A DNA stretch of 64,000 nucleotides from Heterobilharzia americana (Eukaryota; Platyhelminthes; Trematoda; Strigeidida; Schistosomatidae): assembly GCA_944470555.2 (NCBI GenBank), contig OX104128.1, positions 46,483,920-46,547,919 on the forward strand. The letters run 5' to 3'. How positions within the stretch are numbered: position 1 is the first letter of the stretch; the number at the start of each line of letters is the position of its first letter. Under the pieces are notes generated by a model. The model was not told where the DNA came from. It saw only the letters and a program-made list of their open reading frames with translations, and ran no database searches. Both the position numbers and the translations under genes were made by a program. Below, piece by piece: positions 47,587 through 57,230 of the stretch.

Positions 47587-47960
47587 GTAGCTAGCAGATG
47601 AATCCAGGATGGCGTTTCGTCTTATTCAGGTCTCTTTAGATGGATGTACCGCGTCCGGGATTTCTGTGCTAACCACAACCAAGTGGATTATCGTAGTAAA
47701 TATTCAGACAACATCGAGACATCCACGTAGGAGCCCATATGCCAACAAACGTCTAACAATCTGATGCGGTATAACAAGGGAGATCTACAAGTATATCAAC
47801 ATGAAATATGGTGTTCGCAAAACGTGAACAAACTTCATAAATGTAGAGACCATTTCTCAGTTACACGCAGCTAGAAGAACCAAGTAGTTTAAAAGAAATC
47901 AGTTGGATATTCAGGGTAATACAAACATTGAACAGTCGTCTCAATGATTCGACTTGAAAA
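47587..47960. mobile_element. Sm-alpha-type SINE fragments fused as an inverted pair
   Basis: 47587-47649 is the minus-strand tail of an Sm-alpha-like SINE (reverse complement: GGTACATCC, TCTAAAGAGA, AAGACGAAACGCC, ATCCTGGATTC). It is directly followed by plus-strand sequence (GTCCGGGATTTCTGTGCTAA and the longer downstream tail CCCATATGCCAACAAACGTC) also seen after the copy at 59.2 kb. In the hammerhead, CTGACGA reads CTAAAGA, losing the essential G5. Confidence 0.6.
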
Positions 47961-48277
47961 CTCACCAATAGTACAGCAGAGCAATTTTAGCACAATCAAA
48001 TTAAACTGTTCGACCCTCTCGTTGCACACTGAAATTGAGTGAACAAACGTTTGTTCGCCTACGATGATTAGATAAAGTCAAAAGCTTGATGTATGAATCA
48101 CTGGTAATAGATAAACTTCAGAATATGATTTACAGATGAAAAGTTTTATATTAGAATATCTTCCAAAATGATTATAATATATTTAAATGGGATTTAGATT
48201 TTGGGTTTGTATCATATAGGGAATTATAAGTAGCAAGCAACAACTAATACCGTATGTGTAAGAAGTGACTTTCATGC

Positions 48278-48432
48278 TCCAGTGACCTAGTGCGCAAGGT
48301 TCTGGCATTTGAAGAGAGATGGGTACTGGGTTCGAGTCTCAGGGGAAACAACATCACTCTCTGTGGTACAGGTATGCCGAACTATGTCCTAAATAGGAAG
48401 AAACTCGCATGCTGGATTACACTGCTAGCCAA
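48278..48432 (+). mobile_element. Sm-alpha-type SINE, degraded
   Basis: Head AGTGACCTAGTGCGCAAGGT with GGGTTCGAGTCTCAG (B box), then the ribozyme region CCGAACTATGTCCTAAATAG and GAAGAAACTCGCATGCTGGA. The GAAA strand survives. The CTGANGA strand is destroyed. Confidence 0.7.
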
Positions 48433-49589
48433 CAAGAAACTGCGTCATATAGAAAAGTTTCGCTTAGGGCATTGCTGGGACGTTCAGTTCTTAAATACCA
48501 AGAATATCATTCATCTTATCTACGATTTTGTTGCTTCTTAATCGCTCAAAATTAGACGTAGATAATCAATCAGATTCTAGCAACAGTTTCATTGGAGCCA
48601 CTAATGTCCTTTCATTATTTGAGGCAGTAAGTGATACTATTAGCATTATCGTTCTAAAAGCTAACAGGAATTATTTTTTTATTCGTATCTCATAAATTAT
48701 TTCTACGACTAAGGATGTTATCCGGTGTATAATTTGTGTTCAGAATTGTCTTGCAATAATGACAATGAACACTTTTATGTAGCTTGCCGTATGTAGTAAC
48801 TAAGAGTTCTCGTATGCGGTGATCAGCTTCAGAAGGAAACTTGTTCAGAAATTTAGTCTTTTCTTGGATCAGCAGGAAAAAATAAAACCAAAAATGACAT
48901 CTTGTTAGGTTCTAAAGCTCACAGTGTTTATCTGGCTAAAAATTTGGAGAAGTTACATTTACTACAACAGAAACTCACATATGTTGCTGACAAGTATTCA
49001 TCCAGTAAAAGTGCACCGAAATCCTATGAATTCACTAATAATCTAAGCTATAACTCTTAGAATAGCTTTTAGCTGTTCACAGTCCCTCTAGGCATATAAT
49101 TAATTTAAATAACGCGAGAGTAAAGATAGTTGCAGAATATAATGAGCTCATTTTATTTCAAAGCTTTTCATCAGTTGCAAACAGCCTACAATTGAAATAA
49201 AATAGTAGTAATAATGAAGTAACGCACTTTAAATATGTAGAAACAAATGAAAATTCGAAATCCAGGAATAACAATGAGGCAGTGAGTCGAGGAAAATTTA
49301 GGAATTACATTCACAAACGATAATCAAATCAATGGCAATATACATTCGATGAGAAAACTCTTGTGGAAACAGTGGGGAGGCAACAGATGGACAAGAGTGT
49401 AAAAGAAGACGCTGTTAAACAGCTAGTAGTTCATGTAATTATATGAGAAAAATATTGGAAAAACGTTAGGATGGGTGGTCAACAGTCAGTGAGTAATTAA
49501 GGAAGAAATGATGCAATCAAAAAAAGGCTATATACATACATGTGCAGAAAGTATACGTAGTTGCCAGGATAAAGAAAAGTTAATTGCAG
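48433..49589. other. No gene seen
   Basis: AT-rich sequence without recognised features. Confidence 0.4.
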
Positions 49590-50000
49590 TCTCTTTCTGA
49601 GTCAGGTTGGAAATGTCTGATGGTCGCCCCTTCCCCAAATCGAAATAAACGTGGCGTTCTATGTTTGTTGATTATCCTAAAGGATTGAGAAACATCTACT
49701 TGATGTCTTGTTTCCATTAGGTGTCTAACAAATTTGTTGGTAAAGACCTTGCTACCTCTTAGATACAGATTTGTCAGAATATGATCATAAAATTCAGTAG
49801 ACGCTCTTCTTTTGGTCCTTTCTATGTACTTGCTTCCATAAGAACAAGTGACTTGATATACACACTTGAAGGTGGTGTGAGCTGGGTATTTTTCTAATCC
49901 CGAGTGTATTATTCAGCACACTGTAGTGTAAACTGAGATCAATCTGGCAGCAAGGAAACTTTTTCTTAGTGCAGTTTTTCATCTTTTGTTTATTCTTTCA
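49590..50000 (-). pseudogene. Third PLE lineage: GIY-YIG endonuclease fragment
   Basis: The minus strand reads LEKYPAHTTFK then CVYQVTCSYGSKYIERTKRR (about 49885-49805), followed by FYDHILTNLYLRGSKVF, KFVRHLMETRHQVD and a tail FGEGATIRH. The CVYxxTC, YIG and RTxR layout is the PLE nuclease. YIG is YIE here, which should inactivate it. Its sequence differs from both other PLEs in the window. A frame break lies just upstream (LARLISVYTTVC, then a stop). Confidence 0.72.
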
Positions 50001-50132
50001 GATGTATCATCACCCTTGAATGCTAGACAAAGGAAAACAGGTTTCTTCTCAATAGTTGAGAATTGAACGGTGAGCTATTGAGATACCAGTTACTTCACTA
50101 TATCACTTGTACTTCATTATTTTAGATTCATT

Positions 50133-50151
50133 ATATTACTAACTAGAAGAA
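50133..50151 (+). repeat. Target-site duplication, left copy, of the RTE insertion
   Basis: ATATTACTAACTAGAAGAA here is repeated at 52791-52809 with a single G-to-C difference, bracketing the RTE copy exactly. Confidence 0.85.
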
Positions 50152-52790
50152 GGAAGAATTCTACAGACAACTGCAATCAACACTAGACAAGACCTCAGTT
50201 GACGACATCAAAATTCTAATGGGCGACATGAATGCCAAACTGGGAGAGGACAACACAGGAAGAGAACTAACCATGGGTCGAGAGGCGCTAGGTGAAATGA
50301 ATGAGAATGGAGAATTGTTTGCAGAATTCTGCGCATTCAACGATTTGGTAATTGGAGGCAGTGTGTTCAGGCACAAAGATATCCACAAAGTGACATGGAT
50401 TTCACCAGATGGACACACTAAAAATCAAATCGACTTTATCTCAATCTCAAGAAAATGGAGACGCAGTCTACTTAACACAAGGTCAAGAAGAGGAGCAGAT
50501 GTAGGTTCAGACCACTCACTATCTAGTGCAAGGAACCTTCCAAATCAAGTTAAAAGCCTTCAAGGAAGCTGGTGATAGACCTCAATTCAAGTACAACACT
50601 CGGAAACTGAAGGACGAAACTACAAAGGAGATATTCACGGCAGCCATCAAGACAAATGGGAGATATCGAGGAACATCCCTGAAGAAACCTGTGTCGAAGA
50701 ACAATGGAACTCTTTGAAAGAGATGTGGAAAGAAACCTGTATAATCATATTAGGAAGACAGAAGAAAGAAGGCACGGAATGGATCCCGACGGATACATGG
50801 AAGCTGATAGAGGAGGAAGAGGAAGATGGTGAATCAGAAGATGAACTAGTGCAAGGGTGAAGCACGAGAAGAGGAACTTAGTACAACGTATAAAACACTA
50901 CACTGGACAAAGAAGTGAAGAAGAGTGCATGCAAAGACTAAAGACACTTCCACGACACACTGGCAAGTGAAACAGAACAGGCTGCAGGTGGAAGAGATAG
51001 ACACCTAACAACACTACATCAAATAACCAGGTTACTAACTGGGAAGGAAGAGATCAACGCAGATGAAACCAATGAGAGATAGTGAAGGAAACTTAGTTAC
51101 CGCCGAGGAGGAGAAACAAAGGAAGCGATGGGTTGACCCCTTCAAAAGCTCTTGAATCGATCACCACCTGCAGCTGCAGAACTACCAGTGAACACAAGCC
51201 CTCCGACGAAAGATGAATTCCTGAATGCCATAAAGCTACTGAAATGCGGGCAAGCAGCAGGACCAGATGGGATCCCACCAGAAGCACTGAGAACAGAGGC
51301 AGGGACGACAGCGAACATGCTCACACCACTACTGCAGAAAGTCTGGAAGGAAGGTAAGGTACCTGGCGATTGGAAGAAGAGCTACCTTGTGAAACTCCCA
51401 AAGAAGGGTGACCTGAGTCCTTACAAGAACTGGTGAGGAATCATGCTGCTGTCCACTCTAAGCAGAATATTGAGCCGCATTATCCTGGAGAGACTAAAGG
51501 ATGCGTTGGATTCAAAGCTACGACCAGAACAGGCTGGATTCAGGAAGTACAAGTCATGTGCGGACCAAATTGCAAAGCTACACTATGCATCATCATAGAG
51601 CAGAGTATAGAATGGCTGTCAACAGGATCTTTGACTCAACTTCATCGACTTTGAAAAGGCCTTCGATAGCGTCGACTAAAAAGTAATTTGGCAACTGCTT
51701 AAACACTACGGAATACCACAAATATTTATCAACTTCATTCAACAGCTATATGAAGACGCCACATGCCAAGTAATTCACAGTGGAATGCTCAGTGTTGTCT
51801 TTGAAATGAAGACAGGAAGGAGTTAAACAAGGCTGTCTACTATCACCGATGATCTTCCTGATTGTAGTGGACTGAACTGGATCATGCAACAAACAGTGAG
51901 GAGCGAGAAGAGGGTGATACGCTGGACCGGTGAAAAGATCCTAGAAGATTTGGATTTCGCCAATGACTTGTATCTGATGTCGCACAAGCCTGAAGATCTA
52001 CAGGCGAAAAGTAACAAGTTGACAGAAGAGGTGAGGCAGCGAAGACGGTACTTCAAGTGAACGTAGAGAAGACAGAGGTGATGGTGATACACAATCAACA
52101 CCAACAACAAGCTCGAATCACCATCAATGGGAGAAACCCAAAGGAAGTAGCCTGTTTCACTTATCTAGGCAGCATCATTTCAACTACAGGTGGCACAGGC
52201 ACGGACGAGGACGTCAAAGCAGCCAGGATCGGAAAAACAGCAAGACAGGCATTCGTTAACCTGAATCCAGTGTGCACTCAGCATGAAGCGTGAACAAGAT
52301 CCGGATTTTTAACACCAGTGTCAGTCAAGTCAGTGCTTTTATGTGATTGTTGAGAGACTTGGAGCTTTACGAAAAGCATTTTCAACAAACTACAGACATT
52401 CATGAACAACTGCCTACTCTGGCTCGTTACTGAAGCCCAGACGACCAGAAAGAATCAGCAACAAGGAACTCTGGCCTGGCGATGAGCCAACCAAGAAGCT
52501 ATCGCTCAACAAATATACAGAAGGAAGTGGAGATGTATTCGGCATGCAGGGAGAAGACTATTCGGGACATCATGCGCCAGGCCAGGCACTCGAGTGGAAT
52601 CCAAATGGGAAATGACGAGTTGGGCGTCTGAGGTGAGGGTGACATGGAGGAGATCATGTGAAGAAGAAATGAGAGCTTCTGAGCAGTCGTGGAGCCAGGT
52701 TCAAAAGATTGAAGAAAACGGAGTGGAATGGAGACGTGCTACTGAAGCCCTATGTTCCGTTAAGAACCCTAGGGACAAATAAATAAATAA
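50152..52790 (+). pseudogene. RTE-type non-LTR retrotransposon (SR2-like), 5'-truncated and inactivated
   Basis: ORF2 of an RTE element starting inside the endonuclease. EEEFYRQLQSTLDK and ILMGDMNAKLGEDNTG (50219 on) lead to NQIDFISISRKWRRSL and GADVGSDHSL, so endonuclease residues are largely intact. RT follows: GPDGIPPEAL (about 51260), KLRPEQAGFRKYKSC, FIDFEKAFDSVD (about 51640-51676, catalytic motif A intact) and the FADD box read as FAND (51955-51966), so the first catalytic Asp is lost. VEKTEVMVIHN and FTYLGSIISTTGG follow, then a tail to about 52780. Many stops and shifts. It ends in (AAAT)n at 52776-52790. The 19-bp target-site duplication and low decay point to a comparatively recent insertion. 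Confidence 0.9.
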
Positions 52791-52809
52791 ATATTACTAA
52801 CTACAAGAA
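52791..52809 (+). repeat. Target-site duplication, right copy
   Basis: Pairs with 50133-50151 (18 of 19 bases identical), directly after the AAAT tail. Confidence 0.85.
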
Positions 52810-54145
52810 ATAAACCGCAGGACTGATTTCATAGGCGTAGCAACGTAGTTAATGAAGCAGTTTGTAAAGTCTTAATATTCACTTGAATCCAAGTTCATCA
52901 TTAGCTGCTGGTTACCAGATAGATGAAAGTTGGCCTTTTTAAATGATGTATTCTTTGAGCTCGCAGTGTCTGTGGTGGCCAGTGTGACAACGCAACAGTT
53001 TTTTTAGTAAGGACATCTACCTATGATTTTATGCTTTTTATTTTCCAATAAATCCAACTGAAAATGTTTCATCTTTAAGAAATGCTAACTATCATCATAT
53101 CGGCTTTGCTAATGACTAACTATATGAAAATGTTTACATCTACTTAAGTAGCTTTTATTATGCACAGAATGTGTTCTGTTAATAACGGACCGATTCAAAG
53201 GACGCTGTTATTTTTAGGATATCCTAGTAATAATTAGTTTATGGAGTAAAAATTTACGCGTTCAACTACACTACATTATTTTTGTTTACTTTGTGAATCA
53301 TCATGGAACACCAGGGAGAAAGTATAAGCAGATAAACAAATAAGACGGTTTCTCAATGCTGAGTCAGAAACTGTTCCATTTTCAGGTTATTTCGCTTCTT
53401 TTTATCGCTGTGTTTCTTACTAATTCGTCTATGTAGTAAAGTATTACCAGCGACACTACTTCTAATGCTGCTGTTACTACTAATAATAGTTATCATAACG
53501 ATAGTGGTAATAGTAACAGTAACAGACATTTGGAGAAGGAAGTAGCCTACGTAGATAACTGTAACAAAAATCTGTGCAATTATATCTAAAAAGAGGAGAT
53601 ATCAGGATTTTATTCGGCCTACTGTAGTTGAATTTCATTGTGGATGCCAATGCTAGTATATGTATTCAGCGAATTCCGTGTGGAATTGTAGTCCTACATT
53701 CTACTAGTGACCTTCGCCATAAGCTACAGAGACATTAGACAGGTAGTATACATGTGCTATAAACAGTTTCTCTGTCAGAAATAAATTAAAGACAGAAATA
53801 CTTTGATATGATAAGTTATCATACTTAGTATCTGTACATAATGAAATCAATCGAGAATTCAAAGATATTTTTTGATGCAACTCAAGAGAACGTGTTTAAA
53901 CGATGGAGTATCATGGAAATAAATGAAAAATTGTTCTTCAAACCTGTGAAGAAGAAGAAGTATACTAACATTTACTAAAAATACAGAACAAATAGATGTT
54001 TATTTGCTTTTCATGTATATGTGATTAATGTTTGCGATCGTGGGTAATTAATCCATTTTCCCAGTAAAATAACTGACAACTGTTTATCTTTTTCACTTCT
54101 TGTTTGTTATCAGTATCATGTGTTATAAATGTTATTGATGGATAG
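52810..54145. other. No gene seen; low-complexity patch
   Basis: 53450-53525 is an imperfect trinucleotide-type stretch (TACTAC, TAATAA, AGTAACAGTAACAG). Otherwise AT-rich without features. Confidence 0.45.
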
Positions 54146-54412
54146 ATAGTGGCCAGCAGTATAATCCACAATGGGTGCTTCGTCTTATTTGGGACTCGTC
54201 AACTGAGTGTGCCTACCTCCAAGTGAGCGATATTGTTCCCGTTAAAAATCAAACTCGGGAGCGATCGGTTCAAACGCAACAGTGTTATCCACTAGGTCAC
54301 TAAGTCGTAGTGGGAACAGCATCACCCACTGGGAGGTAGGTACGTCCAGCTGAAGAGCCCCAAATAGGATAAAACGCACGTCCTGGATCCCACTGCTAGC
54401 CACTATCCATCA
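54146..54412. mobile_element. Sm-alpha-type SINE, head-to-head inverted dimer
   Basis: 54146-54304 is a complete minus-strand copy. Its reverse complement starts at the head TTAGTGACCTAGTGGATAAC and ends ATACTGCTGGCCACTATC. 54308-54412 is a plus-strand copy lacking the head, ending CCCACTGCTAGCCACTATCC. The unit thus starts with GATAGTGGCCAGCAG and ends with its near inverse. Both hammerheads are damaged: minus copy C3 to T, plus copy G12 to A (TAAAAC instead of CGAAAC). Confidence 0.75.
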
Positions 54413-54805
54413 ATAATAATATCAAATAGAAAAGATATCGGCAATATATCTAGTCATCAACACAGAAGCTCATATACCACTGGTGGCCAATCGGTTTGGC
54501 CTAATCAAAGACAGAGATGCATAAGATGTAACATCAAAGAATATAAGTGTTGAAAATCGAAAAAATCTTTTCCTAGTAAGTGTTTGATTTTACCAGTTCA
54601 GTTGAACTGACGCAAACCAATCAATGACTACTTAAATTTCCGAATGAGGTGAAAAGGTGAGATTGAAAATCAGCATGTGACTTTTTCACTTTATGGACTG
54701 TATCTTTGAACATGATGGATGATTTACAGTACAGGATATGCATACTATCTGTTTAGTAATTTTTTTCAACAAGATTTAAGTGAAATTAACATCCGGTCAG
54801 CATTC
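54413..54805. other. No gene seen
   Basis: Includes a short stretch (AAGCTCATATACCA onward) recalling the downstream tail seen after other Sm-alpha copies. Confidence 0.35.
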
Positions 54806-54905
54806 TAGCCTCGTAACTCAGTTGGTCGAGCACCAGGCCGATGACCTGGTGGTCTCTGGTTTGAATCCTACAGTGGACCAGATTTTCACTTCACCCCCAG
54901 TCATC
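54806..54905 (+). mobile_element. tRNA-like SINE, different family
   Basis: GCCTCGTAACTCAGTTGGTC (A box 54814-54825) and CTGGTTTGAATCCTACAG (B box 54858-54868) with a possible anticodon arm CCAGGCCGATGACCTGG. The 5' GCCTCGT does not pair with the 3' TGGACCA as an acceptor stem, and a tail follows, so I call a tRNA-derived retroposon rather than a functional tRNA. Confidence 0.6.
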
Positions 54906-56213
54906 AATCAGTATCAATACAAGTCTGTCGAATCATGACCATCTCAGCAGTCAAACTGATAATAAGATATCGTTCCATCACTGTGATCTGATGAAAACTA
55001 TGCTCACAGGAGTTAATATTTGATAAAAATTAAAACTTTCAATGTCACAAAGTATTCCGAACAGACATTCGCGTTTTTTCTAATTATTGTAACCAAAATC
55101 TCGATTATATTTTGGTTTAGGATTGCTATTGTTACTATATTTCACGTGTTTTACTCATATGACCATTGAGTGATTACGTTAGCACTTCTTACAATACCTA
55201 GACTTCTGTCGTTCATTCCATGAGATTCATATCCCTCATTCTGCCTCTACGAGGTTAGAGCTAATATCCAAAGGTTTGATATTTATGCTTACATATGTAA
55301 ATAGATTATGAATTCATTTAGGTTGCATATAGCCGAAGAAAACCCTATTAAATAAACCTATATCATTTTGATCTGCAAAATACTGTACTCATCACTCTAT
55401 TCAAAATCATCAAGAGGACTAACTACATGAAAATAAGCATGGTGAATAAACTGAGGTAACGGAGATAAGAAATAGTAGGAAACAATCACATCAATCAGAC
55501 ATTTATACACTTTCATGATTTGCAAAAGATAAGTGTAGATTACATTCTCGACACTTCTAATGGGTAAAAAGTAAGTGATTAGAGTTACCTACTCCCTTCA
55601 TCATCCTTTTTATCCTCATTAACTGGCTTTGGTGATGTAATCCGAAAATTGCTATTCTCTTTTTGAATTTCGCGCCTTTATTGTTTACCTTTATCCCATT
55701 TCACCATACTGACATAACATCGACACCCTATTTCTTGGAAATATACCTCCAAAGTTCTCCCAACAGAATGTATTGAATAAACAAAACTTCTCTTAACTGG
55801 CTTCCTTGATCGAAAAGGTTATAGTTACCAATATACAATACAAGAATAGCTTGTATCAATAGACTCAAGGGGTCACGATAAATACTCAAAGGCATTGACC
55901 TGTATACAAATCAGTCATCAATGAGTAACTGATATAGCTTTCTAAACCTTAGTGATTAACACTGGCCGAACGAAGTCTATCAACCAGAGGTTGTGATGTT
56001 GCCACATAACTAAGTGATTCGGCACTGTGTTGGACTGTAATTTGGATTTCCTGTCAACAGAATCTAAGTGTCCAACACAGTAAACCTTCTTTAAGCTTTC
56101 GCTGAAAGTACATGTCCATAGTAGCATATCTTTCAGATGATTTGTAGTACAACCTTGGATGTATGAGTAAGTAAGAATTTCGCCTTACGCAGAACTGTAA
56201 ATAAGGGATAGTG
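54906..56213. other. No gene seen
   Basis: AT-rich. A 61-codon minus-strand frame at 55942-56127 has no known motif. Confidence 0.4.
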
Positions 56214-56349
56214 GCCAGCAGTGGAATCCAGGACGCACGTTTCTTCCTATCTAGGAATCTTTTTTTGAGGGAGTTGTGGAGATTTGGAAATATTTCAAGT
56301 TGTTATACATCGTAGACTGACATCGGTTGGAGGTACAAAGGAAACCTGG

Positions 56350-56397
56350 GAGAACTGGACATCTGTCTCGTCCTAGCATGGGACTCCTCAGCAGTGC
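56350..56397 (-). ncRNA. Hammerhead-like motif in SINE family B (minus copy)
   Basis: The minus strand reads GCACTG, CTGAGGA, GTCC, an ATGCTA-type loop, GGAC, GAGA, CAGATG, TC, CAGTTC. This is the mirror of the motif at 56674-56721 with the same GAGA variant. Confidence 0.4.
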
Positions 56398-56673
56398 GCA
56401 CCCACGACCCCGCCTGGGGTTTAACCGGTGACCTTCAGGTTCCGCGGCCAGCGCGTTACCATTGAGCCACTGGTTCAGAATCCAATGCTCCATATTTCCA
56501 ACTTCTGTTAGCTCACGATACTCAACGATGACATTGGGTGGCGGTTGCGCTATATCGTAAGCTAACAGAAGTTGGAAATATGGAGCATTGGATTCTGACC
56601 CAGTGGCTCAATGGTAACGTGCTGGCCGCGGAACCTGAAGGTCGCGGGTTAAACCCCCGGCGGGGTCGTGGGT

Positions 56674-56721
56674 GCGCACTGCTGAGGAGTCCCATACTAG
56701 GACGAGACAGATGTCCAGTTC
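56674..56721 (+). ncRNA. Hammerhead-like motif in SINE family B (plus copy)
   Basis: Reads 5' to 3': GCGCACTG (stem I), CTGAGGA (core C3 to A9, 56682-56688), GTCC, loop, GGAC (stem II, perfect), GAGA (core; position 14 is G instead of A), CAGATG (short stem III), TC (cleavage position), CAGTTC (stem I return, pairs with CACTG). Every segment of a type I hammerhead is present in order. The A14-to-G change should cripple cleavage. The match to the Sm-alpha hammerhead layout is segment for segment. Confidence 0.5.
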
Positions 56722-57054
56722 TCCCAGGTTTCCTTTGTGACCTCAACTGATATCAGTCTAGGATGAAAAACAACTTGAACTGTCTAGGAATCGTCGGCTG
56801 GATACGCCTGCCCCCCAGGGGGCAATACTGTTCCCACCAAGACTCGAACTAGAGACCTACCACTTCAAACGCCACAAGTTATCCGCTTTGCCACCAAGTT
56901 ACGATAGCCACTTCTTGCGTGACGTGTATAGTCTTTATATTGTTACGTGTATTATCCCATCCTTGACTGAACCAAACTTACCGGTGTCTATTGGCATATA
57001 TGCCCCTGCGCGGATGATTCCATATTGCCTGTGTTTCATTTTTATAGAAATGAC

Positions 57055-57230
57055 ACAGTGGCTGTCAGTGGAATCCAGTACGCTCTGGCGTTTGAAGCAA
57101 TCAGTCCCGAGTTCGAGTCTGAGTGAGAACAACGCTCACTGGGAGGTAGGTACATCCAGCTGACGAGTCCCAGATAGGAAGAAATGCACGTCCTGAATTC
57201 CACTGTTAGTCACTATACGTCAATAATATA
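57055..57230 (+). mobile_element. Sm-alpha-type SINE, best-preserved plus copy
   Basis: 57058-57085 (GTGGCTGTCAGTGGAATCC) is the inverted tail end of the family. It is followed by a plus-strand copy from CTCTGGCGTTTGAAGCA, with B box CGAGTTCGAGTCTGAG, to CCACTGTTAGTCACTA. A nearly head-to-head arrangement with the split minus copy at 56214-56912 is again evident. Confidence 0.75.
57152..57197 (+). ncRNA. Hammerhead ribozyme motif with intact core bases (Sm-alpha SINE)
   Basis: ATCCAG, CTGACGA (57160-57166), GTCC, CAGATA, GGAA, GAAA, TGCACG, TC, CTGAAT. The core bases C3, U4, G5, A6, G8, A9, G12, A13 and A14 are present. Stem I pairs 5 of 6. Stem III is 3 bp including a wobble, with a 2-base loop. 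The lesion is in stem II, where the pair next to the core is G-A instead of G-C. This is the copy in the window closest to an active form, probably weak or inactive as a monomer. Confidence 0.6.

Larger units (their letters stand above)
56260..56782. mobile_element. SINE family B, head-to-head inverted dimer
   Basis: 56260-56525 is a minus-strand copy and 56545-56782 a plus-strand copy of the same SINE, joined at their heads through about 40 bp near 56520-56560 (CCAACTTCTGTTAGCTxACG mirrored as CGTAAGCTAACAGAAGTTGG). Ends read TTCAAGTTGTT on one side and AACAACTTGAA on the other. The left end carries a 7-base T run, the poly(A) tail of the minus copy. The whole 523-bp unit lies within one target-site duplication, so it seems to have inserted as a dimer. 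Confidence 0.82.
56214..56912 (-). mobile_element. Sm-alpha-type SINE split by a later SINE insertion
   Basis: Minus-strand copy whose 3' half lies at 56214-56259 and 5' half at 56783-56912. Both halves share TCTAGGAATC (56250-56259 and 56783-56792), a 10-bp target-site duplication that brackets the inserted dimer 56260-56782. Before insertion the hammerhead would have had a fully paired stem II (TTCC with GGAA) and GAAAC, but CTGACGA reads CCGACGA. The break falls in the loop and 3' strand of stem II. Confidence 0.8.

Noticed and set aside
54806..54880. tRNA gene with a plausible anticodon arm
   Set aside because: GCCTCGT and TGGACCA cannot pair as an acceptor stem, and extra tail sequence follows. 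tRNA-derived repeat preferred.
56251..56750. Open frames on both strands of about 70-80 codons
   Set aside because: Translations of the inverted SINE dimer, mirrored on both strands.
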